NCBI GenBank assembly: GCA_023228985.1
Contig: JALOAC010000012.1
Span: forward strand, 7,056 to 71,055
Origin: Thiopseudomonas sp.
GTDB taxonomy: Bacteria; Pseudomonadota; Gammaproteobacteria; Pseudomonadales; Pseudomonadaceae
DNA: 64,000 nucleotides
Direction of reading: 5' to 3'
Shown: in pieces, positions 25,631-34,827 of the stretch
How the letters are laid out: each line of letters begins with the position of its first letter
Numbering within the stretch: position 1 is the stretch's first letter
The notes under the pieces: generated by a model
The model's input: only the letters and a program-made list of their open reading frames with translations
What the model was told of the DNA's origin: nothing
Database searches by the model: none
Translations under genes and position numbers: made by a program

Positions 25631-26809
25631 ATGCATGAAGTCGTTATCGTGGCCGCCACTCGCACTCCCGTAGGTAGTTTTCAAGGCAGCTTAGCTAAAA
25701 TCCCCGCTGATGAGCTGGGGGCTTGCGTGATTCGCGCTCTACTGGCAAGCACTCAGATCAAACCCGAGCTGGTTGATGAAGTGATTATGGGGCAAGTGTT
25801 AACTGCCGGCAGTGGACAAAACCCCGCACGCCAAGCGGCACTCAAGGCAGGACTGCCGGTATCCGTCCCTGCGCTAACTCTAAACAAAGTCTGCGGCTCG
25901 GGCTTAAAAGCTGTGCACCTAGCCGCGCAAGCCATTCGCTGCGGTGATGCTCAAGTAGTGATTGCCGGCGGGCAGGAAAACATGAGCCTTGCGCCCTATG
26001 TGCTGCCTAAAGCACGCACGGGATTACGCATGGGCCACGCGCAGATGCTCGACAGCATGATTGAAGATGGTTTGTGGGATGCCTTTAATGACTATCACAT
26101 GGGCATTACCGCGGAGAACATCGTCGACAGGTACGGCTTTAGCCGCACGCAACTGGATGAGTTTGCTGCTAACTCTCAAACCAAAGCAGCCGCTGCCTTA
26201 GCCGAAAATCGCTTTGCCAGTGAAATCAGCCCCGTCTCCATAGCGCAAGGCAAAGCCGACCCCCTACTGTTCAGCCAAGATGAACAACCACGGCCCAACA
26301 GCTCACTGGCTAGCCTAAGCAAACTACGCCCAGCGTTTAAAGAAGGCGGCAGCGTCACTGCAGGCAACTCATCCACACTCAACGATGGCGCTGCGGCGGT
26401 ATTACTAATGAGCGCCGAGCAAGCCAAGGCCTTAAACCTACCCATTATGGCGCGCATTGCTGCCTACGCCTGTGCCGGGGTTGACCCAAGCATTATGGGT
26501 ACAGGTCCTATTCCAGCCAGTCAAAAATGTCTGAGCAAAGCGGGCTGGCAACACACTGAGCTCGACCTTATCGAAGCCAACGAAGCCTTTGCCGCGCAAG
26601 CCATGGCGGTGAATCAAGACATGGGCTGGGATACAGATAAGGTCAACGTCAATGGTGGTGCTATCGCATTAGGTCATCCAATCGGTGCCTCCGGCTGCCG
26701 CATTTTGGTATCCTTGGTGCATGAAATGCAGCGTCGTGATGTACATAAAGGCTTAGCCACCCTATGCATCGGCGGCGGCCAAGGTGTCGCCCTCGCCATT
26801 GAACGCTAA
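25631..26809 (+). CDS. Acetyl-CoA acetyltransferase (biosynthetic thiolase)
   Basis: A 392-residue thiolase with the nucleophile C88 in LNKVCGSGLKAVHLAAQAI, H349 in ALGHPIGASGCR and C379 in LCIGGGQGV. Length and motif spacing fit the AtoB/PhaA type that condenses two acetyl-CoA to acetoacetyl-CoA or runs in reverse. No phaB, phaC or CoA-transferase genes are nearby, so its pathway cannot be named. AGAGGTACACC precedes ATG 25631. A strong hairpin follows the stop. Confidence 0.93.
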   Translation: MHEVVIVAATRTPVGSFQGSLAKIPADELGACVIRALLASTQIKPELVDEVIMGQVLTAGSGQNPARQAALKAGLPVSVPALTLNKVCGSGLKAVHLAAQAIRCGDAQVVIAGGQENMSLAPYVLPKARTGLRMGHAQMLDSMIEDGLWDAFNDYHMGITAENIVDRYGFSRTQLDEFAANSQTKAAAALAENRFASEISPVSIAQGKADPLLFSQDEQPRPNSSLASLSKLRPAFKEGGSVTAGNSSTLNDGAAAVLLMSAEQAKALNLPIMARIAAYACAGVDPSIMGTGPIPASQKCLSKAGWQHTELDLIEANEAFAAQAMAVNQDMGWDTDKVNVNGGAIALGHPIGASGCRILVSLVHEMQRRDVHKGLATLCIGGGQGVALAIER

Positions 26810-26820
26810 TTACTTGCCCG

Positions 26821-26850
26821 GCTGAGCCTACAGCTATTTTTAGGCTCAGC
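26821..26850 (+). terminator. Perfect 10-bp hairpin after the thiolase gene
   Basis: GCTGAGCCTA (26821-26830) pairs perfectly with TAGGCTCAGC (26841-26850) around a 10-base loop ending in TTTT. No T-run follows. It may terminate thiolase transcription or partly attenuate the following DUF748 gene, whose start lies 21 bases on. Confidence 0.6.
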
Positions 26851-26871
26851 GTGTTTAAAACGGAACCGTAC

Positions 26872-29790
26872 ATGTCAAAAAACCTAAAACGCCTTTTCAT
26901 TGGTCTTAGCTGTGCTGTAGCACTCTATAGCTGGTTAGGTTTTTTACTTATCCCTAGCCTGGCGCTCTCGGTGATCAACCAAAAGCTCTCTGAATACAGC
27001 AACCAACCTGCCCAACTGCACCGCTTGGAATTTAATCCTTTCAACCTGCACTTGCAGCTCTGGCAGTTACATATTGGTCAAGAGCAAACCACTGTTGCAT
27101 TTGAACAGCTCAACACGCAGCTAGCATGGGACAGCCTGTGGCGCGGTCGCGTGCATGTTAAGTTCGTCAACCTAGTCAGCCCGCAAGCTTGGCTAGACAT
27201 TAATAAACAAAACGAAGTAAATCTGGCGCAACTGCTGGTCTTGCCAACCGCCGACGAAACGGCTAAGCCAGAAGCCAGCACCACAGAGCCTATCATTGTG
27301 CAGGTTGACCATATAAGTATTGAACAAGGTCAGCTTAGGTTTAGTGACCAGCGTCCGCGCCAGCCGGTAGCAGTTGAGTTTAACGAGCTTAACCTGCAAT
27401 TAGAAAACCTGAATACCGCGCCCGACGAACAAGGCCAACTACAATTAAAGCTGCAAGCTAACGATGGCACTCAACTCGCCTGGCAAGGCGACGTTTCGCT
27501 TCAGCCACTGCGCTCAAGCGGTCATTTAGAAATAGAAAATATCGCTTTAAGCAGTTGGTGGTCCTATGCGGCAGAGCAAACTCAGCTGCATTTGGATGGC
27601 GGCCTGCTCTCGTTCAGCAGCGATTACGTAGTAGAGGCACAACCCGAATGGCAGCTACTTACGACAAACTCTGCCATTACAATACAGCAGCTGGGCTTAA
27701 GCAGTCAGAAAAAAACATTGGTAAAGCTTGAGCGCTTTTCCGTCAGTGACACTGCACTCGACTTGCAAAAGCAAAGCGTACACATTGGTAAAATCCGCAG
27801 TCAAAACCTGTCCAGCTGGGTAAAAATAAACGAGCAAGGCCAGCTGAACTGGCTGCAAGCCATTGCGCCTGATAGCCCGCCTGCAGCGACTCAACAAGCT
27901 CCACAGAGTAACGAAGCCGCACCCACCCAACTTAATAACGCATTAGCGCAGCTGCCTTGGCAGATTAAACTCGACAACGCACAGCTTAAAAATTACGCCG
28001 TTGACTTTACCGATAGCAGCCAAGCCGACCCGGTGGCAATCGAGCTGAAACAGTTAAATATTACGCTGAATGACTTTGATAGCCGCACTGATAAGCCGGT
28101 CAACCTGACTGTAAACAGCCAAATCGGGGAGGATGGTCAATTAGCGCTGCAAGCGCAGGTTAAACCGCAGAGTTTCAAAAGTACGCTGCAGCTCAGTACC
28201 AGCAATCTTGATTTGCGCCCCGCTCAGGCTTGGATAACTCCGTACGCAAAAGTAGAGCTTCTTAGCGCGTTACTCAACAGTCAATTAGAAGCTGAACTGC
28301 AACAGTTAAGCCCCTTGCTGGCTACTGCTAAGGGTGAGCTGGCTATTAATCAACTGCATATCCGCGATACCGGCCAGCGCCGCGACTTACTCAAATGGCA
28401 CAGCCTTAATTTGCACGATATTGCCGTCACACAAGGCGAGCATACTCAGCTCAACATTGGTCTTATTACCGCCAAACAGCCTTACGCACGCGTGGTCATT
28501 GACGAGCAACTGCAGACCAATATTAGCAAGGTGTTGGTCGAGCAGCCAAGCCCTAATGTTTCACCAGCACCAACGCCCCAGGCTGCTAATAACTTTGCGT
28601 TTCATCTCGGCGAAATTATCATTCAGGACGGCTCAGCACACTTTGCCGATTTCAGTCTCAAACCACATTTTGCCACCGCCATTCAGGACTTAAATGGCCG
28701 CATCGGCAGTTTGGATAACCAACAAGACAAGACAACTCCGGTTAAAATTACGGGTTCAGTCGACCGCTACGCCCCAGTAAGCATTAAAGGCTCGCTCATG
28801 CCTTTCGATCCATTGCGCACGCTGGATCTGGATGTTAATTTCAAGCAGGTTGAACTCACCACACTCACGCCCTATTCCGGCAAATTCGCGGGCTACCGCA
28901 TTCAAAAAGGTCGGTTAAACCTTGCGCTGCATTACCAAATTGACCAAGGCAAATTGAACGCCAGCAATAGCGTTTTACTGGAACAACTACAGCTCGGCGA
29001 TACAGTTGATAGCCCAGATGCCGTTAAATTACCCCTACGCTTAGCTATCGCCTTACTGAAAGACACCAAGGGCAATATTGAAATTAAGCTGCCAGTTAAA
29101 GGCGATCTTAACGATCCAGAATTTAGCGTGGCACCTATCGTGTGGCAGACATTGCGTAATCTGATAACACGCGCTGCATCTGCGCCCTTCAAACTGTTAG
29201 GCAACCTAACCAATAACAATCGAGACCTCAGCCAAGTCAGCTACTTAGCGGGGCAGGACAGTCTCAGCGAAGCCAATCAACAAAGCCTGAAAAGCTTAGC
29301 TCTGGCTTTAAAACAACGACCACAGCTAAAGTTGAATATCGAAGGAACAAGCTCAGCCGTCTTTGATGGCCCGCTCGTAGCACAAAATCATTTGCACCGT
29401 CGAATACAAGAGCTGTGGTACAGCGATCTACAAAAACGCGGTAAAAAAATTACCGCATCTGTACAGGATCTTGAAGTACCTGAAAAACAGCAAAAAAACC
29501 TGCTTGAGCAACTCTATAACGAACTGCCTGAACAGGCTAAACTGGCTGAGGAACTGCCACGTAACACTGAAGAGCGTTTAGCATTAATGCAAGAACAGTG
29601 GATAAAGCATTATTCCAATAGCACCATTTTATTACGCACCTTGGCGCAAAACCGAGCGCGAAATATTCGCCAATACCTGGTTGAGCAAGGCCAAGTTGAG
29701 CCACAACGGTTGTTTTTAATGGACGTCAACGAACAGGCTGTTAATGACGATCAAGGTATTAACAGCCTGTTGCACTTGGATGCCTTATGA
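26872..29790 (+). CDS. Large AsmA-like / DUF748 envelope protein
   Basis: About 972 residues from ATG 26872 (a GTG at 26851 would add seven). One N-terminal membrane segment (about 8-30, SCAVALYSWLGFLLIPSLAL) anchors a long beta-rich periplasmic body with FNPFNLHLQLWQLHIG, ISIEQGQLRFSDQRP, IIIQDGSAHFADFSLKP and LDLDVNFKQVELTTLTPYSGKFAGYRI, which are DUF748/AsmA-like patterns. The last third has an OmpA-like piece (SLKSLALALKQRPQLKLNIEGTSS and ARNIRQYLVEQGQVEPQRL). AsmA-like proteins are thought to bridge membranes for lipid transport; that role here is inference. Its stop overlaps the next start (ATGA). Confidence 0.85.
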   Translation: MSKNLKRLFIGLSCAVALYSWLGFLLIPSLALSVINQKLSEYSNQPAQLHRLEFNPFNLHLQLWQLHIGQEQTTVAFEQLNTQLAWDSLWRGRVHVKFVNLVSPQAWLDINKQNEVNLAQLLVLPTADETAKPEASTTEPIIVQVDHISIEQGQLRFSDQRPRQPVAVEFNELNLQLENLNTAPDEQGQLQLKLQANDGTQLAWQGDVSLQPLRSSGHLEIENIALSSWWSYAAEQTQLHLDGGLLSFSSDYVVEAQPEWQLLTTNSAITIQQLGLSSQKKTLVKLERFSVSDTALDLQKQSVHIGKIRSQNLSSWVKINEQGQLNWLQAIAPDSPPAATQQAPQSNEAAPTQLNNALAQLPWQIKLDNAQLKNYAVDFTDSSQADPVAIELKQLNITLNDFDSRTDKPVNLTVNSQIGEDGQLALQAQVKPQSFKSTLQLSTSNLDLRPAQAWITPYAKVELLSALLNSQLEAELQQLSPLLATAKGELAINQLHIRDTGQRRDLLKWHSLNLHDIAVTQGEHTQLNIGLITAKQPYARVVIDEQLQTNISKVLVEQPSPNVSPAPTPQAANNFAFHLGEIIIQDGSAHFADFSLKPHFATAIQDLNGRIGSLDNQQDKTTPVKITGSVDRYAPVSIKGSLMPFDPLRTLDLDVNFKQVELTTLTPYSGKFAGYRIQKGRLNLALHYQIDQGKLNASNSVLLEQLQLGDTVDSPDAVKLPLRLAIALLKDTKGNIEIKLPVKGDLNDPEFSVAPIVWQTLRNLITRAASAPFKLLGNLTNNNRDLSQVSYLAGQDSLSEANQQSLKSLALALKQRPQLKLNIEGTSSAVFDGPLVAQNHLHRRIQELWYSDLQKRGKKITASVQDLEVPEKQQKNLLEQLYNELPEQAKLAEELPRNTEERLALMQEQWIKHYSNSTILLRTLAQNRARNIRQYLVEQGQVEPQRLFLMDVNEQAVNDDQGINSLLHLDAL

Positions 29791-30080
29791 AAAAAACTCT
29801 TTTTTTAATACTGTGTAGCGGCTTGCTTGCCAATACCGCACAAGCACAAACCATGCGCTGCGGCACAGAACTTATTAGCGTGGGTAATCGCGGCTTTGAA
29901 ATCATTCGTAAATGCGGCCAGCCTAGTTACAAAGAGGTGGTTGGCTACACCCTAGGCGCCTCACAACGCACCGAACTGCGTATTGAAGAATGGGTGTACG
30001 GACCCAATAACGGCATGCAATACATACTGCGGCTTGAAGGCAACCGCTTAATTAAGATTGAATCTAGCCGAGTGCCTTAA
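29787..30080 (+). CDS. DUF2845 exported small protein, copy 1
   Basis: 97 residues with a signal peptide (MKKTLFLILCSGLLANTAQA) and the DUF2845 core: MRCGTELISVGNRGFEIIRKCGQPSYKE, then IEEWVYGPNNGMQYILRLEGNRLIKIES. Two cysteines likely pair in the periplasm. It overlaps the DUF748 gene by four bases and is followed one base later by a paralogue, so all three are one operon. The family's function is unknown. Confidence 0.85.
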   Translation: MKKTLFLILCSGLLANTAQAQTMRCGTELISVGNRGFEIIRKCGQPSYKEVVGYTLGASQRTELRIEEWVYGPNNGMQYILRLEGNRLIKIESSRVP

Positions 30081-30081
30081 C

Positions 30082-30387
30082 ATGTTTCGCTCTTTTCTGC
30101 TTATCAGCGCCCTATTGCTCAGCACTCTTAGCCAAAGCCTGTGGGCCGCTTCAACCATGCGCTGCAACTCTCACCTTATTAGCCTAGGCGAAAACCAACA
30201 CAGCGTGCTTAATAAATGTGGTCAACCTAGCGAGCAAAGCTTTCTTGGCTACAAAGAAGTCGTCAACGCTTACCGTCATGTACAGGAAGTAAAAGTCGAA
30301 GAGTGGGTTTATGGCCCGCGCAGCGGTATGTACCACTATCTTCGTTTTGAAGGTGGCGCATTAATTAAAATATCTAGCAGTCGTTAA
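30082..30387 (+). CDS. DUF2845 exported small protein, copy 2
   Basis: 101 residues from ATG 30082, with a signal peptide (MFRSFLLISALLLSTLSQSLWA) and the same core as the gene before it: MRCNSHLISLGENQHSVLNKCGQPSEQ and VEEWVYGPRSGMYHYLRFEGGALIKI. The two are clearly tandem paralogues that have diverged to roughly half identity. It starts one base after the stop of copy 1. Confidence 0.83.
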   Translation: MFRSFLLISALLLSTLSQSLWAASTMRCNSHLISLGENQHSVLNKCGQPSEQSFLGYKEVVNAYRHVQEVKVEEWVYGPRSGMYHYLRFEGGALIKISSSR

Positions 30388-30405
30388 GTAATCTTAGCGC
30401 TATGC

Positions 30406-30843
30406 TTAGTGACTTACTATGGCTTCTAAGTTCTTCAACATACGCAAATGCAAGCGCTGGCACTGCTGAATTTCGTCGTCACTAATATCAGAAAACACTT
30501 CTTGCCTAAGCTGCTGAGCAATAGATTCAATAGAACTCACTAGCTCCATCGCTTCTTCAGTTAACAAGACTTTATTTACCCTTCTGTCTACTGGACACGG
30601 CTGACGCTGAATCAGTCGCTTGCTTTCCAAAGTATCCAACGTTCGCGCCAGTGTTGGACTTTCAATGCCAATGCGTTCTGCTAACTCGCGCTGAGTTGGA
30701 GCCGATTGGAAACGTCCTAGATGAAGTAATACCAGCCAACGCGCTTGTGAGAGGCCTTTATCCGCTAAGCGACGATCCAATTCAGCTCGCCAAGCCCTCG
30801 ACAAATGCATTAATTGCACGCCAAAACGGTGCTGCTCATACAT
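30406..30843 (-). CDS. MarR/SlyA-family transcriptional regulator
   Basis: 145 residues with the MarR winged helix: LSRAWRAELDRRLADKGLSQARWLVLLHLGRF, PTQRELAERIGIESPTLARTLDTLESKRLIQRQ, and a wing with CPVDRRVNKVLLTEEA. The RRL...GLSQARWLVL start resembles SlyA. Such dimeric regulators respond to small molecules or oxidation. A cysteine lies in the wing. It is a single gene convergent with the DUF2845 operon; its targets cannot be read from the window. Confidence 0.88.
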   Translation of the reverse strand: MYEQHRFGVQLMHLSRAWRAELDRRLADKGLSQARWLVLLHLGRFQSAPTQRELAERIGIESPTLARTLDTLESKRLIQRQPCPVDRRVNKVLLTEEAMELVSSIESIAQQLRQEVFSDISDDEIQQCQRLHLRMLKNLEAIVSH

Positions 30844-30951
30844 TGCACTACCCGTCCTAAATTAATTATTGTTATAGGGTTGGAGTATACGCAAAATAAC
30901 AGCTCACACTAGTCAACTAAACCTAAAGGCTAGGTTGTGAACATTAACTAA

Positions 30952-30986
30952 GCTGGGTATACACGGGTAGTTTGCCTATACCCAGC
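30952..30986 (-). terminator. Hairpin downstream of the DUF6746-like gene
   Basis: GCTGGGTATA (30952-30961) pairs perfectly with TATACCCAGC (30977-30986) around a 15-base loop. On the minus strand it is followed by TTAGTTAATG, a weak T-tract. Confidence 0.55.
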
Positions 30987-31023
30987 AGAGTCGTTACCTA
31001 TTATAAGTAACTGGTAGATTTAC

Positions 31024-31398
31024 TTATTTAATAATTGTGCGTGATACCTGTAAATATACGTCACCATTTTTTTTCAGTTTTTCCCGGTCGAAACTTTCAG
31101 AAGCAACATGCACTTCTTCTAGGGTTTCGGCTAGCTCTTCTAGCTCGTCTTCAATTTTCTCTAATGCATTCTCTAGGGTGTAGGTCAACATATGGATTTC
31201 AGCTAAATCCTCATCGGTTAGTTTCGAGGCTAGCTTGGCTTCCAAGCGTGTGTTGTATTCTGAAAAATTAGCTACTGCTGTAGCCAAGTCTGGTGCTGGT
31301 AGTCCTTTAAAGTGTTTTGTACGGTCATCATCGGCGAAGCTAGTGCCTGCAAAAGCTAAGCCAAAAGTTAAACCAGCAACAGCAAAAATGTTTTTCAT
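31024..31398 (-). CDS. Small exported helical protein, DUF6746-like
   Basis: 124 residues with a signal peptide (MKNIFAVAGLTFGLAFAGTSFA) and an acidic, helical mature part: DDDRTKHFKGLPAPDLATAVANFSEYN, then LAEIHMLTYTLENALEKIEDELEELAETLEEVHVASE. The pattern resembles what I know as DUF6746; the family is uncharacterised. The protein is probably periplasmic. It is transcribed alone, with a hairpin behind it and ilvC's terminator in front. Confidence 0.75.
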   Translation of the reverse strand: MKNIFAVAGLTFGLAFAGTSFADDDRTKHFKGLPAPDLATAVANFSEYNTRLEAKLASKLTDEDLAEIHMLTYTLENALEKIEDELEELAETLEEVHVASESFDREKLKKNGDVYLQVSRTIIK

Positions 31399-31501
31399 AT
31401 GTTAAGTCCTATCAAAAGCTAAATGATAATGAGTAGCGTTTAGCTTACCACTAAAACACATCCTTGCAATAGTTAAATAGCGTTTTTACTGTTTTTTAAG
31501 C

Positions 31502-31530
31502 AAAAAAACGCGGCACTAAGGCCGCGTTTT
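31502..31530 (-). terminator. Terminator of the ilvIHC operon
   Basis: AAAACGCGGC (31505-31514) pairs with GCCGCGTTTT (31521-31530) around a 6-base loop; on the minus strand a run of seven T residues ends it. It lies just after the ilvC stop. Confidence 0.9.
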
Positions 31531-31545
31531 CCGTTCGTTGTAAAG

Positions 31546-32562
31546 TTAGTTCTTATCTTTATCAACAATTTTGTTTGCCGCAATCCAAGGCATCATGCCG
31601 CGCAGTTTTTCACCCACAACTTCAATGGGGTGCGCTGCGTTGTTACGGCGGTACGCAGTCATGGATGGGTAGTTGGTTGCACCTTCAGTGATAAACATCT
31701 TGGCGTATTCACCATTCTGAATACGCTTGAGCGCGTTACGCATGGCTGCACGCGACTCTTCATTAATTACTTCTGGGCCTGTTACGTACTCGCCGTACTC
31801 TGCGTTGTTGGAGATAGAGTAGTTCATGTTCGCGATACCGCCTTCGAACATCAGGTCTACGATAAGCTTCAACTCGTGCAAGCACTCAAAATAAGCCATT
31901 TCAGGCGCATAACCCGCCTCAGTCAAAATCTCGAAACCGGCCTTAACCAACTCAACCGTACCACCACAGAGAACCGCCTGCTCACCGAACAAGTCAGTTT
32001 CAGTTTCGTCTTTAAATGTGGTTTCGATAATACCGGTACGACCACCACCAACACCGCTGGCGTAGGACAGCGCTAAGTTTTTAGCATTGCCGCTGGCGTC
32101 TTGATAGATAGCGATTAAGTCTGGGATACCACCGCCACGCACAAACTCAGAGCGTACAGTGTGGCCTGGTGCTTTGGGTGCAATCATGATTACGTCCAAG
32201 TCTGCACGTGGCACTACTTGATTGTAATGAATAGAGAAACCATGAGCAAAGGCAAGCGTTGCACCTTGCTTAAGGTTAGGCGCTAATTCTTCACGGTACA
32301 ACTGACCTTGGAATTCATCTGGCGTTAGAACCATTACAACGTCAGCTTGTTTAACTGCAGTGGCTACATCAGCAACCTTTAAACCATGAGCTTCAGCTTT
32401 GGCGATAGAGCTTGAGCCGGCACGCAGACCAACAGTTACATCTACACCTGAGTCCTTCAGGTTGCAGGCGTGCGCATGACCTTGCGAACCGTAACCAATG
32501 ATGGCTACCTTTTTACTTTGAATAAGGGAAAGATCGCAATCTTTGTCGTAATACACTTGCAT
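31546..32562 (-). CDS. ilvC: Ketol-acid reductoisomerase
   Basis: Second step of valine, leucine and isoleucine synthesis: NADPH- and Mg-dependent rearrangement and reduction of acetolactate. 338 residues, the short class I form. Rossmann site KVAIIGYGSQGHAHACNLKDSGV, the catalytic MIAPKAPGHTVRSEF block, and the acidic Mg site KDETETDLFGEQAVLCGG are visible. It is last in ilvI-ilvH-ilvC, 46 bases after ilvH. GGAGAATT precedes ATG 32562. Confidence 0.97.
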   Translation of the reverse strand: MQVYYDKDCDLSLIQSKKVAIIGYGSQGHAHACNLKDSGVDVTVGLRAGSSSIAKAEAHGLKVADVATAVKQADVVMVLTPDEFQGQLYREELAPNLKQGATLAFAHGFSIHYNQVVPRADLDVIMIAPKAPGHTVRSEFVRGGGIPDLIAIYQDASGNAKNLALSYASGVGGGRTGIIETTFKDETETDLFGEQAVLCGGTVELVKAGFEILTEAGYAPEMAYFECLHELKLIVDLMFEGGIANMNYSISNNAEYGEYVTGPEVINEESRAAMRNALKRIQNGEYAKMFITEGATNYPSMTAYRRNNAAHPIEVVGEKLRGMMPWIAANKIVDKDKN

Positions 32563-32608
32563 GGAATTCTCCTAAAAATGAGGGGGAACGAACCCCCCTC
32601 CAAATAAA

Positions 32609-33100
32609 TTAAAGGGTTAAAACTTTATCGCCACGGGAAATACCAGTCACACCACTGCGCACCACTTCCATAATAGAGGTTGTGCCAATAGCTTGGATAA
32701 AACTATCGAGCTTATCCGTCGTACCTGTTAGCTGCACTGTATAAAGCGTCGGCGTGACATCAACAATCTGACCACGGAAAATATCTACCGTACGCTTAAT
32801 CTCAGCACGCTGAGCACCGCTGGCCTTCACTTTAATCAACATCAGTTCACGCTCCACATGTGAGCCTTCAGTCAGGTCAACCAGCTTTACCACTTCAATC
32901 AGTTTATTGAGGTTTTTGGTAATTTGCTCAATGACTTCTTCTTTACCAATGGTAGTCAAGGTCAAACGCGACAGCGTGGGATCCTCTGTAGCTGCCACTG
33001 TTAAGCTTTCAATATTGTAGTTGCGCTGGGAAAACAAACCAATTACACGCGACAAAGCACCGGGCTCATTTTCCATCAGCAAAGAAATAATATGTCTCAT
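32609..33100 (-). CDS. ilvH: Acetolactate synthase small (regulatory) subunit
   Basis: 163 residues with an N-terminal ACT domain (MRHIISLLMENEPGALSRVIGLFSQRNYNIESLTVAATED) and the C-terminal ALS small-subunit domain (IDVTPTLYTVQLTGTTDKLDSFIQAI in similar form). It confers valine feedback inhibition on the catalytic subunit. It follows ilvI by two bases, so expression is tightly coupled. Confidence 0.97.
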   Translation of the reverse strand: MRHIISLLMENEPGALSRVIGLFSQRNYNIESLTVAATEDPTLSRLTLTTIGKEEVIEQITKNLNKLIEVVKLVDLTEGSHVERELMLIKVKASGAQRAEIKRTVDIFRGQIVDVTPTLYTVQLTGTTDKLDSFIQAIGTTSIMEVVRSGVTGISRGDKVLTL

Positions 33101-33102
33101 GG

Positions 33103-34827
33103 TTAAGTCCGCTCCGTTTTGCTAAGCCACATATCACGCATTGCACCATCACGAATCTGCATTGGGTACACGTGCTCACTGGTATCCACTTGAATATCAA
33201 GGAAGACCAATCGATCTTTCATTGCAAAGGCTTTTTCCAAAGCAGGCTTCAGATCTTTAAGCTCGGTTACACGAATACCAACATGACCATAAGACTCAAC
33301 CAACTTAACAAAATCAGGCAACGACTCCATATAGGAGTGCGAATAGCGGCTGTTATATTGCATGTCTTGCCATTGACGTACCATGCCTAATGCGCCGTTA
33401 TTTAGGTTTACGATCTTCACCGGCAAGTCATATTGCAAACAGGTGGACAGTTCCTGAATGTTCATCTGAATACTGCCTTCACCCGTTACACAGGCGACCT
33501 CTTCTTCAGGGAAACTCAGCTTAATACCCATGGCAGCAGGAAAACCAAAGCCCATCGTTCCCAGGCCACCGGAGTTAATCCAACGGTTAGGCTTGTCGAA
33601 GCGGTAGTATTGGGCAGCAAACATTTGGTGCTGACCCACATCAGAAGTGATGTAAGCGTCGCCCTTGGTCACTTCATACAGCGCCTCAATGACCGCCTGT
33701 GGTTTGATGATACTGCCGTCACCCTCGTCATAAGGATAGAGACGACCCTGTCCACGCCACTCATCAATTTGTTTCCACCAGCTAGACACCACCTCAGGCA
33801 CCGGCAAAGTGCCGATATCTTTAAGCTCAGCCAGCATATCGTTTAATACGCTATCCACCGGCCCAACAATTGGGATATCTGCTTTGATAACTTTAGAAAT
33901 GGTCGCCGGATCAATATCAATATGAATGATTTTGGCATTTGGGCAAAACTTAGCCACGCCATTTACCACTCGGTCATCGAAACGTGCACCTACAGCAAAG
34001 AGCACATCACAATGGTGCATAGCAAGGTTAGCTGTGTAGCTACCATGCATACCAGGCATACCAACAAACTGACGATCAGCACCGGGATAAGCACCCAAAC
34101 CCATCAGGGTTGTGGTTACCGGCATATTAAGCTTTTGTGCAATCTCAGTGAGCTGCTTGGATGCATGACCTAGCACCACACCGCCACCAGCAAACAACAG
34201 CGGACGCTTGGCTTCAATCAGCATTTCTGCTGCTTTGCGAATCTGACCTGAATGTCCACGGGTAGCTGGCGCGTATGAGCGCAGCTTTACTTTCTTAGGG
34301 AAGCTGTATTCGTACTTATCCACCAAGTTAGTCATATCCTTAGGGATATCAACAACCACAGGGCCAGGACGACCCGACTCGGCGATATAAAACGCCTTTC
34401 TAATAATCTCTGGAATCTCAGAAGGATGCTTAACGATAAAACTGTGTTTAACAATGGGACGTGAAATACCAATCATGTCCGTTTCTTGGAATGCATCTGT
34501 TCCTACAGCGGTACTGGCAACTTGACCAGAAATAACAACCATGGGAATCGAGTCCATGTGTGCCGTAGCAATACCTGTAATAGCATTGGTTGCGCCAGGT
34601 CCCGAGGTGACTAAAACCACCCCTGCTTTACCTGTCGCGCGCGCGTAGCCATCGGCCATGTGCGTAGCTGCTTGTTCATGACGAACTAAAACATGCACCA
34701 ATTCGCTTTCTTTAAAAAGCGCATCGTAAATGTGCAGTAAGGCCCCACCTGGGTAGCCATAAATATATTTGACACCTTGGTCTCGCAATGAGCGAACAAC
34801 CATTTCAGCGCCGGATAATAATTCCAC
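33103..34827 (-). CDS. ilvI: Acetolactate synthase large (catalytic) subunit
   Basis: ThDP enzyme forming acetolactate or acetohydroxybutyrate. From GTG 34827 it has 574 residues; AGAGGT lies about 9 bases upstream of this GTG, while the upstream GTG at 34836 has no room for an RBS. Motifs: YGYPGGALLHIYDAL, VRHEQAATHMADGYARATGKAG with the catalytic glutamate, FAD-region blocks, and the ThDP/Mg site GEGSIQMNIQELSTCLQYDLPVKIVNLNN. First gene of ilvIHC; the 370-bp leader upstream shows no obvious attenuator. Confidence 0.96.
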   Translation of the reverse strand: MELLSGAEMVVRSLRDQGVKYIYGYPGGALLHIYDALFKESELVHVLVRHEQAATHMADGYARATGKAGVVLVTSGPGATNAITGIATAHMDSIPMVVISGQVASTAVGTDAFQETDMIGISRPIVKHSFIVKHPSEIPEIIRKAFYIAESGRPGPVVVDIPKDMTNLVDKYEYSFPKKVKLRSYAPATRGHSGQIRKAAEMLIEAKRPLLFAGGGVVLGHASKQLTEIAQKLNMPVTTTLMGLGAYPGADRQFVGMPGMHGSYTANLAMHHCDVLFAVGARFDDRVVNGVAKFCPNAKIIHIDIDPATISKVIKADIPIVGPVDSVLNDMLAELKDIGTLPVPEVVSSWWKQIDEWRGQGRLYPYDEGDGSIIKPQAVIEALYEVTKGDAYITSDVGQHQMFAAQYYRFDKPNRWINSGGLGTMGFGFPAAMGIKLSFPEEEVACVTGEGSIQMNIQELSTCLQYDLPVKIVNLNNGALGMVRQWQDMQYNSRYSHSYMESLPDFVKLVESYGHVGIRVTELKDLKPALEKAFAMKDRLVFLDIQVDTSEHVYPMQIRDGAMRDMWLSKTERT

